DNA from: Apteryx mantelli | Taxonomy: Eukaryota > Chordata > Aves > Apterygiformes > Apterygidae | Direction: 5' to 3' | NCBI RefSeq assembly: GCF_036417845.1 | Contig: NC_089981.1 | Coordinates: 78,161,268-78,225,267, forward strand | DNA: 64,000 bases | Shown: positions 1-12,800 of the stretch, piece after piece | Layout: every line of letters starts with the position of its first letter | Numbering within the stretch: the first letter of the stretch is position 1 | Position numbers and translations under genes: made by a program | Notes under the pieces: generated by a model | Databases searched by the model: none | Told to the model about the DNA's origin: nothing | The model's input: only the letters and a program-made list of their open reading frames with translations

Positions 1-623
1 TTTCAGAGTAGTGACAGGATAAAAAGATTTTAGTGTCTTGAGTTGATGTGGTTTAAAAGCAAGATGTTTTGTATAAATCATGAAACAGATTCTTCTTGAA
101 GGCACACCTCTGAGTGGACTTTTTTAGGATGCTTATGTGAGGTGTCTTTTACTAGGACAGTATGTTTTGGCCAAAACCATTTGGGAATGCCATCTGTCTT
201 AATCCTTGTTGTTTCCTGTCAGGATTTGTCGTGGGTGGTTCAGATTTATTGTTTCCTGATCACAGTAGGCATGAATGAGAAACATAGTGAATGACTTCTC
301 TTTTGGGTGCACGAGATTTGAACTTGCCATTTGTAACATGTTGACCAATGACTTGCTGTGCAACAAAAATAAAGGAAATGTTAGGCTTGCTGTAAAATGG
401 GAAGTGGAGAAAATCTGGATTGATGTAAATAGTTTCCCATAAAGACAGTGTTCAGAATGCAGATATAAACTATTTTCACTAGCTCTGTCTTCAAACTGTT
501 TATGAAGTAGTTCCATAAAAGGAAAGTACCTTTAAGTTCAAATGGATGATTATGGCACAGACATTTCCCAGAATGTCTAATCTTAGTCTTTTGTGATAGT
601 TGAGTATTTTCTTTTTTAAACAG
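1..623. other. Probable TRAF3 5' intron or upstream flank, no feature seen
   Basis: AT-rich sequence with no long coding frame and no recognisable repeat. It ends in a pyrimidine-rich stretch and a CAG at 621-623 that would serve as splice acceptor for the exon-like block that follows. Assignment to the 5' non-coding part of TRAF3 is inferred from position only. Confidence 0.4.
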
Positions 624-731
624 TGCCAAACGTTACAAAAGATATATGGTGTTGACCCACTTCCTCAGCATGGGACTGGCATACATATCTCAATCATGGA
701 CTTCCCCAAAACAGCAGAGGAAGAGATTAAA
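624..731 (+). other. Candidate untranslated exon (possibly TRAF3 5' UTR)
   Basis: A 108-base block is bounded by a good acceptor (T-rich tract then CAG at 621-623) and a good donor (AAA then GTACGT at 732). Two of its three frames are open throughout. It cannot encode an N-terminal extension of TRAF3, because an in-frame TAG at 9594-9596 separates it from the TRAF3 ATG. It contains three ATGs, so as a 5' UTR exon it would carry upstream reading frames. Mammalian TRAF3 genes have untranslated leading exons, which makes this reading plausible. I do not recognise either translated peptide. Alternatives are an exon of another transcript or a chance match to splice signals. Confidence 0.45.
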
Positions 732-2029
732 GTACGTTTTGTCCTGAGATCGTCTGACCATTTTTTGACCTTTCCTATTCTTTAATAGTTTCAACGAAAA
801 ACCTCCTACAGGAATATGGATCCCAAATGGAGGTTAATTTCATAGGTGAAATGCAGTAATCTTGTACGTGTTCTCTCTCTTTTCTCTCCCCCACCCATAA
901 ACAAGAACCCAAGTTGGAATTCAGAATGCTGAAGGAAGTACATACTGTTAGTTTGGATAGCATGTCTCTTATCTGCTGAACTGTGACTCAGGCTTTCAAA
1001 GCTTAAGAGATCTTTGATTTCTAAAAAAAGGCTTTTGGTTTCTTGCACTTCAAATTATTTTATAATGTGTTTTGGTAGCCCACTGAGATTATGAAATAAT
1101 TATTAAGAGCTGTAGATAGCAAGTGTAACTCAAAATACAGACACTTTCTGTTTTTACTACTGCCTCAGGCTCAATCTTAAAGCCATTTTGCCAGGGCATA
1201 TGACATGAAAGTCAACATTTCTTTTGAATCAAAAAGTAACAGTTGAACACAGTGTCTTAGGGATTTTTTTTTTCCCTCCCCCCCACTAGCGGGATATGTG
1301 TTACACTGTTAATTCTACTCAATGTATTATTGGGTAATTGTTAAGTGTCAGTCCTTGTGCTCCTAGATATTCCAAAAGGAATTAATACTAAATTATTATT
1401 TATAAATGTTCCTGTTCTCATCTCTTAATACTGATGTAATTACTTTGCATGTCACTGTTATGCTTTCTTTTCCATTTAAAATATAGAAATACTCCATATT
1501 GTTCAGTGTAACAAATATTTTGGAACTGTTTCCATGAAAGCATAGTCTAGCAGGCTTTCTAAACTGAGTTCTTTGTACTGGGGTAAATACTGTAATTCAT
1601 TTCACATGAATGTGTAGACTCATTTCTGTAACAAATAGAGCTGAAGAAGAAGTTGCACAGAATAAAACAATATACATCTAACTTACGATTCATTTTTTTG
1701 TTATTCAGTTATCTTGCAAACTAGAATGTGGGAAAGACAGAATGTTACATCTGTGATTCAAGTGGCATGCAAGGTCGTTCTTTTGCAAGAACATCAAGAT
1801 ACCCAGTTTTTATACTTCTGACTTTCTAGCTCAAATAGGAAAATGAGGAATGCCCTGTACCACTCAAGCCAAAAGTAGTTTTGCTGTTGGCTTGATAATT
1901 TTTACAGAATAGAGTCCTTAAACGTTATGGTGAAATATGGTTTAGTTGCTTGAGAACATAGCAATTGATGTATTGGATCAGACCTTTTTTCTATACAAGA
2001 AGATCACATCATAATTGCTATAATAAAAA
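732..2029. other. Intron-like AT-rich sequence, nothing seen
   Basis: AT-rich non-coding sequence with short homopolymer runs, including a T/C tract near 1264-1286. No repeat family, RNA gene or coding frame is supported. Confidence 0.5.
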
Positions 2030-2236
2030 ACCCTCCTCCCAGTAAGAGTGGTTAAACACTGGAACAGGTTGCCCAGAGAGGTTGTGGTATCTTCATCCTT
2101 GGAGGTTTTCAAACCTCGGCTGGACAAGGCCTTGGGCAACCTGATCTAGCTTTGAAGTTAGCCTTGCTCTGAAAAGGAGGTTGAACTAGATGACCTCTAG
2201 AGGTCCCTTCCAACCTAAATGTTTCTAGGGTTCCAC
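2030..2236 (+). repeat. CR1 LINE 3'-end relic
   Basis: This matches the 3' end of CR1. It has the 'ACTGGAACAGGTTGCCCAGA' block, the 'GGTTGAACTAGATGACCTC' block, and the terminal 'GGTCCCTTCCAACCTAAATG' block. It is 5'-truncated to about 200 bases and diverged, and the octamer tail has degenerated. It is clearly older than the CR1 copies at 49.3 and 56.6 kb. Confidence 0.9.
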
Positions 2237-5200
2237 AGTAATAGATGACTGTGAAGATCATGCAAGTAGCAGAAGCTTTTATTGCAGAGAATTGCCTTTT
2301 ATATATATACACAAATGTTCCTATACTACTTGCTTATATCCAAGGACTGTTTTTTTAATTGATCTTCATCCTTTCTATTTTGCATATGATCTCAAGGTCT
2401 TCTTCACAGTTGGCTTTCATTTGTTTATGCAAAGGAGATGGATGTTTGTAGAAGCGTTGGGCGAAGTCTAAAATAGTTAAAATATCCAATTTCTTTTAAC
2501 ACAAGGAAAAACCAGTAGTATGTATCATTACTACTTTTATTTTTGCATGGGAATTAGAGTTAGTATTTGAGTGTTTTGCACGAAAGAAGATAAGGAATGG
2601 TCTCATCTGTTCACTATGTAAAGTTGTATCTAGCATTGGTTGCCAGCAGTGAACCCTCACCCTGACTCCAGCATTTCCTCTGGAGCAGATTCTGGAAATA
2701 TCTCAATACTGATTGCTTGTCCTATACAAGTTGTACAGAAAACATGATCAGTGCTTCAAACATGACAAGTATATGGGGGGAAAAAAGAAAATCAATAGTT
2801 CCCCTCTACAAACAAGAGCAGGGAAAGTGACAAAACTTCTGATTTTTGTAAAAGGCAAAAGCAGTGGGCAGTTTTGTGCTTTCAGAACTGCCACTCCAAT
2901 CTGCTTCAGTCATTGCCTGTGTGTTTTGGGGGAGCAATTCGAGCTATTTACAGTTTACTTCTTAGCTGTTCTTCTGTACCCCTGTCCAGAGTCAGCTGTG
3001 GGGCTTTTACCTGAATGCCAGGCTGAGGCAGTGGTTGGATACTGTGAGAACAGGTCTCTACAGTGACGTATCCTCATGTCTGAGAGCTCTAGAGGCATGA
3101 TTCCCGTGGCAGGCCTCCCTGCTCGTCTTTAATTTTTCTGATGTACCTGTTGCACTGAGTAAACTGATACTGTGTTGTCTCCAGGGAACTGCTTTCAGCT
3201 TGCATTATTGTTTTAATCGGTCATCTAGTTATGACAGTATGCTGCATATTATAATTGCATTTAGAAGTAGAAACAGGACTGTCTAAAAGATGGTGAAAGA
3301 AAGATGTATGTTCTTTTCGATAAATACATATGTGTGTTAAGAATTTATTAGCCACTATAAAACACTGAAATACTAGGCAAAGTGTTTTTTTTTAAATAAT
3401 TTATTTTAAGATGAAGATTTCTGTATGATAACTTGAAGCAATAATTCTTAGTGATAGAAAGCACATGGGCTAGCAAAACTTAAGAACCGTAAGTACCAAT
3501 CTAGTTATCTGATGCTTTGGTTCTCTGAGGGTATCCTGTAAATTTAAAAAAAGAAAATTCTGTGAAGAGTGATACTAGAAGAGTTTGATTTCCTGCTGAT
3601 TTGTGCACTCTATCCCTTTTTCACCTCTGTTCTCCCCCTCACAAAAAAAAAAAAAAACAATCACCAAAAGCTCACAAATAAGATGGTTTTGGAGCAGACT
3701 GAGACCGTAAATGTTGCCTAGACAGGAGGGAGCAGGTGGCCTTGGCTAGTTTTGATGCAACTGTGTACTGACTGGCCAGTTGATTAAACCACCCAGAGGA
3801 GGTAATGACTGAGGTTACACTACAGCCTTTTGCTCACTAGAATGCTATATTAAGTTTCTCTTTCTATTCCCCTCATAGCTGCTGATTTTCATGAAACCTG
3901 TCTGTCCATTTGGTTCCCAAATGTTTTTTGAGAGGCTGATGTGTGAACAGGAGGACAAACCGTACAGTTACAAGTCTTATCTCATGAGAAGTTAAACTAA
4001 AAAGAAACCACCCCAAAGTACCACAAATGACCTAATTAGGATGAGGCACTGAAGTGTGGTATGTGTGTTCTTATGATTTCTAGATAAAGATAAGTACATT
4101 GTTCTTTGAAGAGGAAAAGTTGGATCATCTTCACTGATGGTTCTTCTGCTGTGATCTTTAGCTCCCTGTTGAACTTTTTTTTTTTCCAGAGATTAATTTA
4201 AATATTGTGTATGCAGCACTGTTCTGATTGAATAACTTTTGATACAAGTACAAATTTTTATTTGATTAAAAAGCTTTTTTTCCCTAAACAATAACTAAAT
4301 TAGACTATATCTTCTGTTAGCCTCTTCTCTGGTAACTTAACATAAACTCTTACTTGAAATAACTTCTTGACCTTTTTTAATTTTAAAACTTTGGTAAAAT
4401 GTTAATTGCTCTGCATTGCCAATATATTGAAACTGTCTTCATGCAGGGTGCTCTGGGTGCCAAAACCTGCAGTCTTTTTTGCAATCAAAAAATTTTTGGA
4501 GGTGTTCCAGATTAGGTAACAATTATGGAATTTTTCTAACTTTTTCAGATACAAATTCTTAAATTTTATAGAAGCTTTATATTATTTCTATGTTGTGAAT
4601 TTAGTTTATTCCCTAACAGCAAATAAAAATATATGTGGTATATGTGGTACAAAACACTTAATGTGTTTATCTAAGATACCTTCACTCTCTGTGATGAGAA
4701 CAGCTTCCTTGCTTACACAAGGAAAGAACAAACTGCTTTTTGTATGGGAACTCCCATGCTTTCCAATTCTTGGAATATCTTTGTCAGTAAATTCACTTTT
4801 GCTTCCATTTTCTAACTCTTTGTACTAGTCTTAGTACGAGTCAAATAACAACAAATTGATCTAACCTTCACTGCAGTTTATACAGCCTGAAACCTTATCT
4901 AGAGGTCCAGCCCATTTACAAAGTATAAAGTCTATTAGTATAGACCAGGTTGAAATCGGGGTTAACACCAACATCTTTACAAGGCACAGATTTAAAAATT
5001 AAAACGGTGGCTAACAGCTACCTTAGAGATAGAAACTTTGAAAGTAGAGTGTGAAATGATTGCATGTTACCATAAAAAAGCCATTCTTTCTGTGTGATAT
5101 AATCCATGCTATAAAAGTGCTAAACTGCTTATTTTACAAGATGAATCTCTGTTTGGCTATCTTTTATTGTTTAGTTATAACTAGTGTTATTTAAATCCAG

Positions 5201-8200
5201 CGTTAAGACCTGCGAAAGAAAGACTGCTTTTTGGAGCAATAAAGCCCATTTCTCATGATTTTTTTTCTGTCATATCATTGTTCTGGATCACCACTTTTTC
5301 TCTTGGGGAGATGTGCTGTGCATTTGAACTCTGCTTCCTTTCTTCTCTTCCCCAAAAACCAAATACAAAACCCCACAACTTGAGAATATCTTGTGTTGAA
5401 CAAAAGGGGTGACAAATGGAGCCCAGTGGGACCTCACAGACCGGTAGTCCTTGGAGGAGGGGGACAAGCAGCATCACACCTCTGATGATTAGAATGGTCT
5501 CCACTTCTGTAAATCTGCGGAAGTGTGGGTATAGGTGTATGTTGACTGCCTAAGAGGTGGCTAAGAGAATGTAACAAACAGTGGACAGAACCAGCTGTGG
5601 AGACTCTGCCTCTTTCTTGTGTTTTGATCGGTCCTGAAAGATGAATGTTCAAGGTTTAACAGTTTGTCCAACAGATTCTGAGATTTAAAAGACATCCAAA
5701 AGTCATTCATTCCTTTGTTGTGATGATTTTTCCCAGAGATAAGGAACTGGAGCTTAATAGCTAGGGATGAAACGGGAGTTAAGATTTAATTTCCTGAACA
5801 AGGACCAAAGTCTTTGACTTCACAGCAGCTTGCCATGCTTTGAGGAGTCAGAGGTCCCCACCAGGTGTGGCCTTCCTTGAGCATTCTAGCCAGACTCATC
5901 TCTGTGCTTTCTAGAAGTGTTTAATCTTCACTGCTGTAGATGCATAGTTACTTACTGAGGTGTGAGTTTAAACTTGGCAGTTCGAAACATGATCATGGAG
6001 GTATAGTCTTGACTCCTGCTGTTAAAGGTTCCTGAAAAGGAAAAGAAGGCATGGCAGATGACACCCCGTAGTGGTATGTAAACTATAATGGAAAGCGATT
6101 TGTAGGAGGGAGGCAGCTGAAATCTTTGTATTACCCACGCTTGTGTTCCTTGCTGATCCTGTGTACACATGTAATAGCATGTAACTCATATGCATGAGGA
6201 AATAGCTCCATGCATACAACAGTCTGATTTGTGTGTGCAGTTTGAGACAAACATCAAGCCCCCCGACCCTTTTGTTAAATGCAGTTCTTTGTTAAAATAC
6301 AACAGAGAACTGAGCTTAAAAGAGCACCAAGAACTACTTTATTATAACCAAAGTACTTTATGGATGGCTTCCTGTTTTTTTGCTGTATAAGAAAATGCTT
6401 GCTGTTCAGAGTATTGTGGAAGAGAATTCCTGACCCTGCTGGTGACTGTGATGCTGCACTCTTTTAGCTTTTCTTGTCTGACATTATTCTTCATAAAACA
6501 AAAATGTAAAAGCTGAATTGCACAAATCTCTGTTAGGCATATTGCATAGTAAATTCTATTTATCAGTGTGCTTTCTGGTTATTTTCTGTGACAAGATATC
6601 CAATATGTCAATTCAAAAAGTGGAATCCTGTGGAGCCTCGTGCAGCTATTTTGGTATGAAGTCTCTTGCCAGCTGACAATCCAGCCCCCTTAGCAGTTTC
6701 ATATCTCTATGAAACTCTCACCTGCTGCTCATTCTGTATTCAGTACTCTTTCTCAGTTGAATCTTGAATATTCTCTCCCTCCCCCCACCTTCTTGTGACT
6801 AATTACTCAATTTTCATGAAGAAATAATAATATTGAAAGACTGCACATCTTTAATTATCTTTAGTTTCTTTTTGTTTGGAAGAAAATAAGGAAACGGGCA
6901 TTCAGTAGTTGCGTTGTGTAACTTCCAAATTTGGGAACTTTGTGTTCTCCTGATTTACTGATTGTCCTTTCAGGTGATTCTTTTTCTGAATTTCTTCTGT
7001 GGGTCAGAATCAGACTGTCTCTTGTTTTATCCTGGCACTTTAAGGAAAAAAGGCTGATGTTATCACGTTCCCTGCGTCTTATTGCTCTCACTGGTGAATG
7101 TGTTTGAAGTTGGCTGCTGAGTTCAAGAGTTGACAGTAGAGGTCTCAAAGATGATAATAGAATACACATGAGAATATGCAGTTGCAGGGGGAGGAGAAGC
7201 AAATTATAAATCAGCAGAGAAGTCGGAACCTTTACAGATTCCCAAACTGCAAGCTCCGAATGGAGTTTTCCTCACAATCATCCACAAGATGCAAAACCAT
7301 AGGTAACCAGGTTTCATTGATTCTGATGCTTATGGAATTGCAGGTTTTTTTTTTTTTCCCCTCTCTCCAGCTAATCTTTTTTCTCACAACTTCAACAAAC
7401 TGCCAAGTCCTAAGCCCAGAACTGGGATCCCTTTTGTTCAGCCATGGATGTTCAGCCATGCCAGTCATGTCTTGGAACAGTCTCTAAAGCTAAACTGCTT
7501 TCATTAGCTGCTTTCCTTTCTCACCCATGGCAGTTCTCTAACCTCCTTTTCTCCCAGACTCTTGTTCTCAGCATCACGTTTCATTTCTTGTATGCTGGTT
7601 ACGATCTCCTGAAGTCCCTCTTTAGTGCCATCAGTTTGTTCTTGATGCTTGCTCCTGAAACTCTAGTTCAGGCTTTACTTAACTCCCTGATCTGACTTAG
7701 TCTGGTTTTCCTCATTTTAAAGAGTAAGTGTGAGTTACTTTCAGTCCAACAGTGATTTTTCTCATGTTTCTTCAGATTGTTCTGCCAAGGCACCAGCCTC
7801 TGCAGTCTTTGAAGACTAGACGAGGAACAGACAGACATCTATTCAAATTATGGACCAGACTTCATATTTCCCTTTCCTGTTATTGTAGAAACTTTTTTTT
7901 CTGATGGTTTTGAATACGACTTAGTCATTGGGTTCAAGTACTGATTTATGAGGATGGTTTCCTTAGACTCTCTGCATTTAATAGAGAGGCAGAAAGAGGC
8001 TTTCCCGTGGTGGTGGTTGGGTGTTGGGGCACTGATGTGTGGATTCTGCCGGCTCTACCCTTGCTCTGTTGGTATAGGTAAATATGTGAAATGGTATCAG
8101 TGAGAAGTTGCAATGATTTTTGTCTTTTGTTTCTAGAAAGAAAAGTTGGCATCAGAAGCCAAAGAAAGAAAAATTTCCTTGTCTGTTTAGTCTCCATGGA

Positions 8201-9584
8201 GCATTCTATGCTTAAAGTGAGGCAGTATGACTTTCTCTGATATATTAGCTCTGAAACTGCAGATGCAGAAACAAACTACAAGGAGATATGTTTAATTACA
8301 AATACTTGCTTTAGATTTAGTAAAGAAAGCTACGAGATTACAAAAACTATGTAAAAGAAGAAAGTGTGGGTTTGTATGTTTGGGACATGAGGTATTTGAC
8401 TCCCTCTGGTACTGGTAGACTTACTGTTATAAATGACAAATGAACTGTGCTGCTTTTCTTCATTCTGCTTCCTGAAGTTGAATTATAACTGTAGTGGTTA
8501 GGAGTTAATTGTAGAGTAGTGAAAAAAGTTTATGCTTCAAATGTCAGTTAACATGGAAAGAGAATTGAAGTACGCCTTTCTTTTGCAAATAGGTGGGTAT
8601 ATCTCTTGTGTAGATAGGTGGTGTATCCTCCAACCGTGCTTTTTCCTTTAACTACTGAGTTTTTTTGTTAAGATCATTTAGACTTTTTTTTTTGATCACA
8701 AGGTAAGCTGGGGAATTATTCAAAGTCATTTTTATGATTTATCTTGGGGTATTCTTCCTCTGTTGCTCTGCCACTTCTTTGCATGCTGACGTAAAACTAT
8801 CGCAGTGCAGGATAATAGGCACTGTAATTCAGTCTTCAACTGCGTTAATTTTTTTCTCAGCTGCCTGTCAATTGTGCTTAGTCCTGGTGAATTAATAAAG
8901 CAGCCATGTTATGTAGATCTATTTCTCCTGGCAATTAGACTTTTCTCTTCATGTGGGAATGTATGATGAAAAGGTTGGAAGGTGTTTAATGAGTAAAAGC
9001 TCATTGTTTCATTCTAAAACAGACTTAAAACAGTATGTCTTACACATTGCTACTGAATGGGGTGGACAGTAAAAGTTGACAGTGGAGCTGCATAGACTCC
9101 ACATACCTTGTATAGGTCACTGTGGTGGTTCTGTGCCTTTCGCAGTAGCATGTGAGTGGTGTTGTGCACAGTATACTGTACCAGTGCACCCTCTTCTCCA
9201 CTCCCCCCACTGTTTCCTTTAATGGTATAACTTCAATACCAGGGATGTTTTTCAGAGATAGAGATGGAAGTATATGAACTCTGCTGTTACTTGTCCCTAG
9301 CTATGCCCACAGTTAACTAAGACTATGCTTTCAGGTGTAGGATTTAAGTCTTGATCTTCTAAAGCCTTTGAAAAATATAGAATATTTTACAGATTTGCTA
9401 CCTTTAGTATACTTATGCATATGTGCTCACTTTACATACATATTATGTTCACATGATGCATGGACACACATCTGTTTTTAGTGCTTTCTGTAATAATGTA
9501 GTCTATCAGAAATGCTGTATTTGTCTTATTTAAATGGAACAAAGGGTGTTCATTTCTCACAGGTTTCTTATTTCTTCTTCACAG
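2237..9584. other. TRAF3 5' intron, no gene seen
   Basis: About 7.3 kb of AT-rich sequence immediately upstream of the first TRAF3 coding exon. Short open frames here show no family resemblance and no codon-like composition. A-rich and T-rich runs occur near 3641-3656 and 7345-7357. The last bases form a long pyrimidine tract ending in the acceptor at 9581-9584. No repeat family beyond the CR1 relic could be recognised by eye. Confidence 0.6.
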
Positions 9585-9841
9585 AAATTATCCTAGAGCA
9601 TGGATGCCAGTAAAAAGACAGAACCCCCTTTATCCGTAGAAATGGTACAACAAAGGGCCAATCCTGATCGCAGTCCTTCAGCATCAATTTATGTTCCAGA
9701 ACAAGGCGGCTACAAAGAGAAATTTGTAAATGCAGTGGAGGATAAGTATAAATGTGAAAAATGTCATCTCATTTTATGCAATCCTAAACAGACTGAATGT
9801 GGACACAGATACTGTGAGACCTGCATGAATGCCTTGTTAAG
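9585..9841 (+). CDS. TRAF3: TRAF3 coding exon 1 (start codon, RING N-terminal half)
   Basis: The acceptor AG is at 9583-9584 after a long pyrimidine tract. The first 15 bases are 5' UTR with an in-frame TAG at 9594. The ATG is at 9600. The exon encodes residues 1-80 plus two bases of codon 81. It contains the conserved VPEQGGYKEKF block, the CEKC pair, ECGH, and CETC of the RING. The donor is GTATGT at 9842. An additional upstream AG at 9561-9562 could give a slightly longer UTR. Confidence 0.97.
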
Positions 9842-12800
9842 GTATGTTTCCTGTTGTGTTAAAACATGTTCATACCTTTAAACCTTGTGAACTGCTGAAA
9901 ATAGTATGGAGTTCACAATAGTTTTATGAAGACCTTAAGCTAATGCCCTGGCTGGAAGCAGTCTTCTGCTTGTTGCTTGCTTATTTCTCACCAACGTGCT
10001 GGTGCAAGCATTTGTGTGTCATACTGGCTTGGTAACATTTTTTTTGTTAAATTAGTTTTAGCGTGGATCAGGATGAGATTAAATAAGCTTTCCATAAATA
10101 CTGTTGAAACTGTGGTGAAGGTGTTTCGGTCATATGTAGTGATGCGTTATATAAGAATTTCATTGCTTATGCGGTGTAGAGTTAGTAGCTGTCTCACTTG
10201 ACTGCCAATGCTACTATTTTGGTGCAGAATTCATTTAATAATGTGAATTCATGTCTGTAGAAGCCCTCGGAGGCTCCTTAGAGTGATAGTATCTAACCTA
10301 GCTGTGGACCCAGCCTTACAGTTGAGTGTTGGGACTCTTGGATAAACCTGATTGCTTGCGGAGCTTCCTTTCCCACTAGTCCTTATAGCTGTGTGTCCCA
10401 AGGCTTTATAACTGTTGGTTATGTGGGTTCTAGTAGGATCGGGAAGGCTGGCTTGCTTATCGCTGAGATGTTTAGATTGGAGTGCAGAATGTGTGAGTGA
10501 ACTTTATGGACATAAAATGAATGCTGAGAGAGGCAAATCTTTCCTATTCTAGGTAAGAATAAAAATACAGTCATTTAAAAAGAAAAATTCAACTTTTAAG
10601 AAATATTTGTACGTCAATAGAAGTATGTTTCTTTGCCTCTCAGCTTTGATGTATTGCTACTGATTGTGTTCAGTGGTGATTTCAAAACTTAGTCTAATGT
10701 ATGGAGAGCAGTCTGCAAGCTTTAGTCTCTTGGGGCAAATAAGTAGTCAGTACTCCCACTGTATTATTGGGAACGTGGAGATGCAGAAGAGAAGGAACTC
10801 ACCGGATGTTAAACACCGTGCTAGTGACAGAGAAAGGATTTGACTTTGAAAGGTCTTTGTGATCTCCTGTGTATTTCTTGTGACCATCTTGACTCTAGGC
10901 TGTAGTTTATATTTCACATGTATCTTCCTGAGATTATAGTATTTCCAAGTGAAGACTACATGCAGCATGGCAGAAGAGGTGGGAAGATATTATGCTCCCC
11001 TGTTACATGATAGAGTAGCCTTTGTACTGGACAAATGGGAGCAAGAGGTCATCCACTCTTGTAACTTTTTGTGCTACTACAGCATGCCAAATTTAAAAGA
11101 AAAAAAAAAACTCAACAGCAAAAAATAGGCTTTCTTTCAGTACATGTTTTTGGGTGAGGCATAGTTTGAGTTTAAGAAACACAGTTATCTGTTTCTGAAT
11201 ATATGTATTTGGAAAGATCTTACATGATTAATAACAATGACTGCAGAAAAGCAAACACCTAGCATGCTTGGATGTATGCAGATGGACTGAGCAGATCCTT
11301 AGCAATCTAAGCAGTTATAATTCTGGCATTGCTGGAATCTGGGCAATTTTTCTTCCCTGCTGTGAGACGTACACGTGCCTATTACACTGCAGTTAGAATA
11401 TGTGTAATTTTACCTTCCTGTCTTACCAACCAGTCTTTTATTGAAAAGCAGGCATAGGTAAGACCACCATGCTGCACCTATCACACTACCCTTTCATTCT
11501 AGGTATTTCACATAAGCTATTATTTCAGTGTTTGTTGCAAGCAAATTCTTTATTCAAATTTAATTTACAGCTCCTTTTTTGAAAAATAAAAATGTGTGCC
11601 ATAAAACTAGAAACAAACTAAATTTATTTGGCACAAAATTTTGCGTTCAGTGTCATATGCTGCTGCACACACACTGATTACATGTAGCTAGTTCTGTTCC
11701 AGGGTTATTTGAGGACAAAGGATTGGGAGGCAGTGTGGATGACACAATAAAGATGTCTGCTCAGTATGCAGCAGTAGTTTAAAGGAGCAAGTAGGGATGC
11801 TTGAGTGCATTCAATAAAAACTAGAAAAGGATGACATTGTATTAAACACTATAAACCCTCAAGTGGATTAGTTTCCAAATTTTTTTTATTTAAAAAAATA
11901 TTACAGATATTGAAGCTGCAAGGTATATAAGATGCTCAGAAATATTGTGAGAGTCACATAGCATGGTCAGCTCAGGGAGCAGAAGCCAGTGAGATGATTT
12001 GATTGAAATAATCAAACTGATTCAGCCTTTTACGCTGATCCACAATGCTACTAACAGCAGCAACTTACGTACGCTATCAAGGAGATGCTGTACAAAAGAA
12101 TTTAGCTCTTACCTAGTGCTTTTCATCCATAGATCTCAAAGTGCTTTGCAAGGGAGATCAGTATAATTATCTCCATCTTACTTGGGAAAATGGAGCTACA
12201 AAGAAATGAAGGGATTTACCTTAGGATATCTAGCAGGTCAGGACCTGAAACGGCTGTAGAAACCCAGATGCCTACACTCCAGTTCAGTTTCAATCCACTA
12301 GACTACTCTGTCCCCGAGTCTACCTGTTGTGCAAGATATCCCAAATCTTGCCAATTTTGCCTGTTTGCACTGATAGGTTGAGAAATAATGAGAACTTGTG
12401 GATCGGGGCAGGCTTTAAAATTAGGAATGAATTTTGACTTATTCAAGAAAACCACTGTTCATCTGGCTAGAGGCATTGTGGTTGTTTTACTTCCTCAGGA
12501 ATGCCAGCTACTGTCCACTGAAAACTCAGATTTCAAATCTCTTGAAAAGATGTCATGTTATTTTATTATAATGAACTGCATTCACTTTAAAAAAGCAATT
12601 ATTGAATAACCATAACTAAGTAAAATGTCTGTAAAGCTGAAATTCTTGTACTGTAGAAATTCAGATGAGTTTATTTTTTTTCTGTTTTATTTTCTCTCCA
12701 GTTCCTCTAGTCCAAAATGTACAGCGTGTCAAGAAAGCATAGTAAAAGATAAGGTATTGTTGTTAAAATTGTTTCTTACTCAGGAGTATTGAATAACATA

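Noticed and set aside
2713..3066. 117-codon frame upstream of TRAF3
   Set aside because: There are no splice signals at its edges, no similarity to anything I know and AT-rich composition. A frame of this length is expected by chance in 9 kb of intron.
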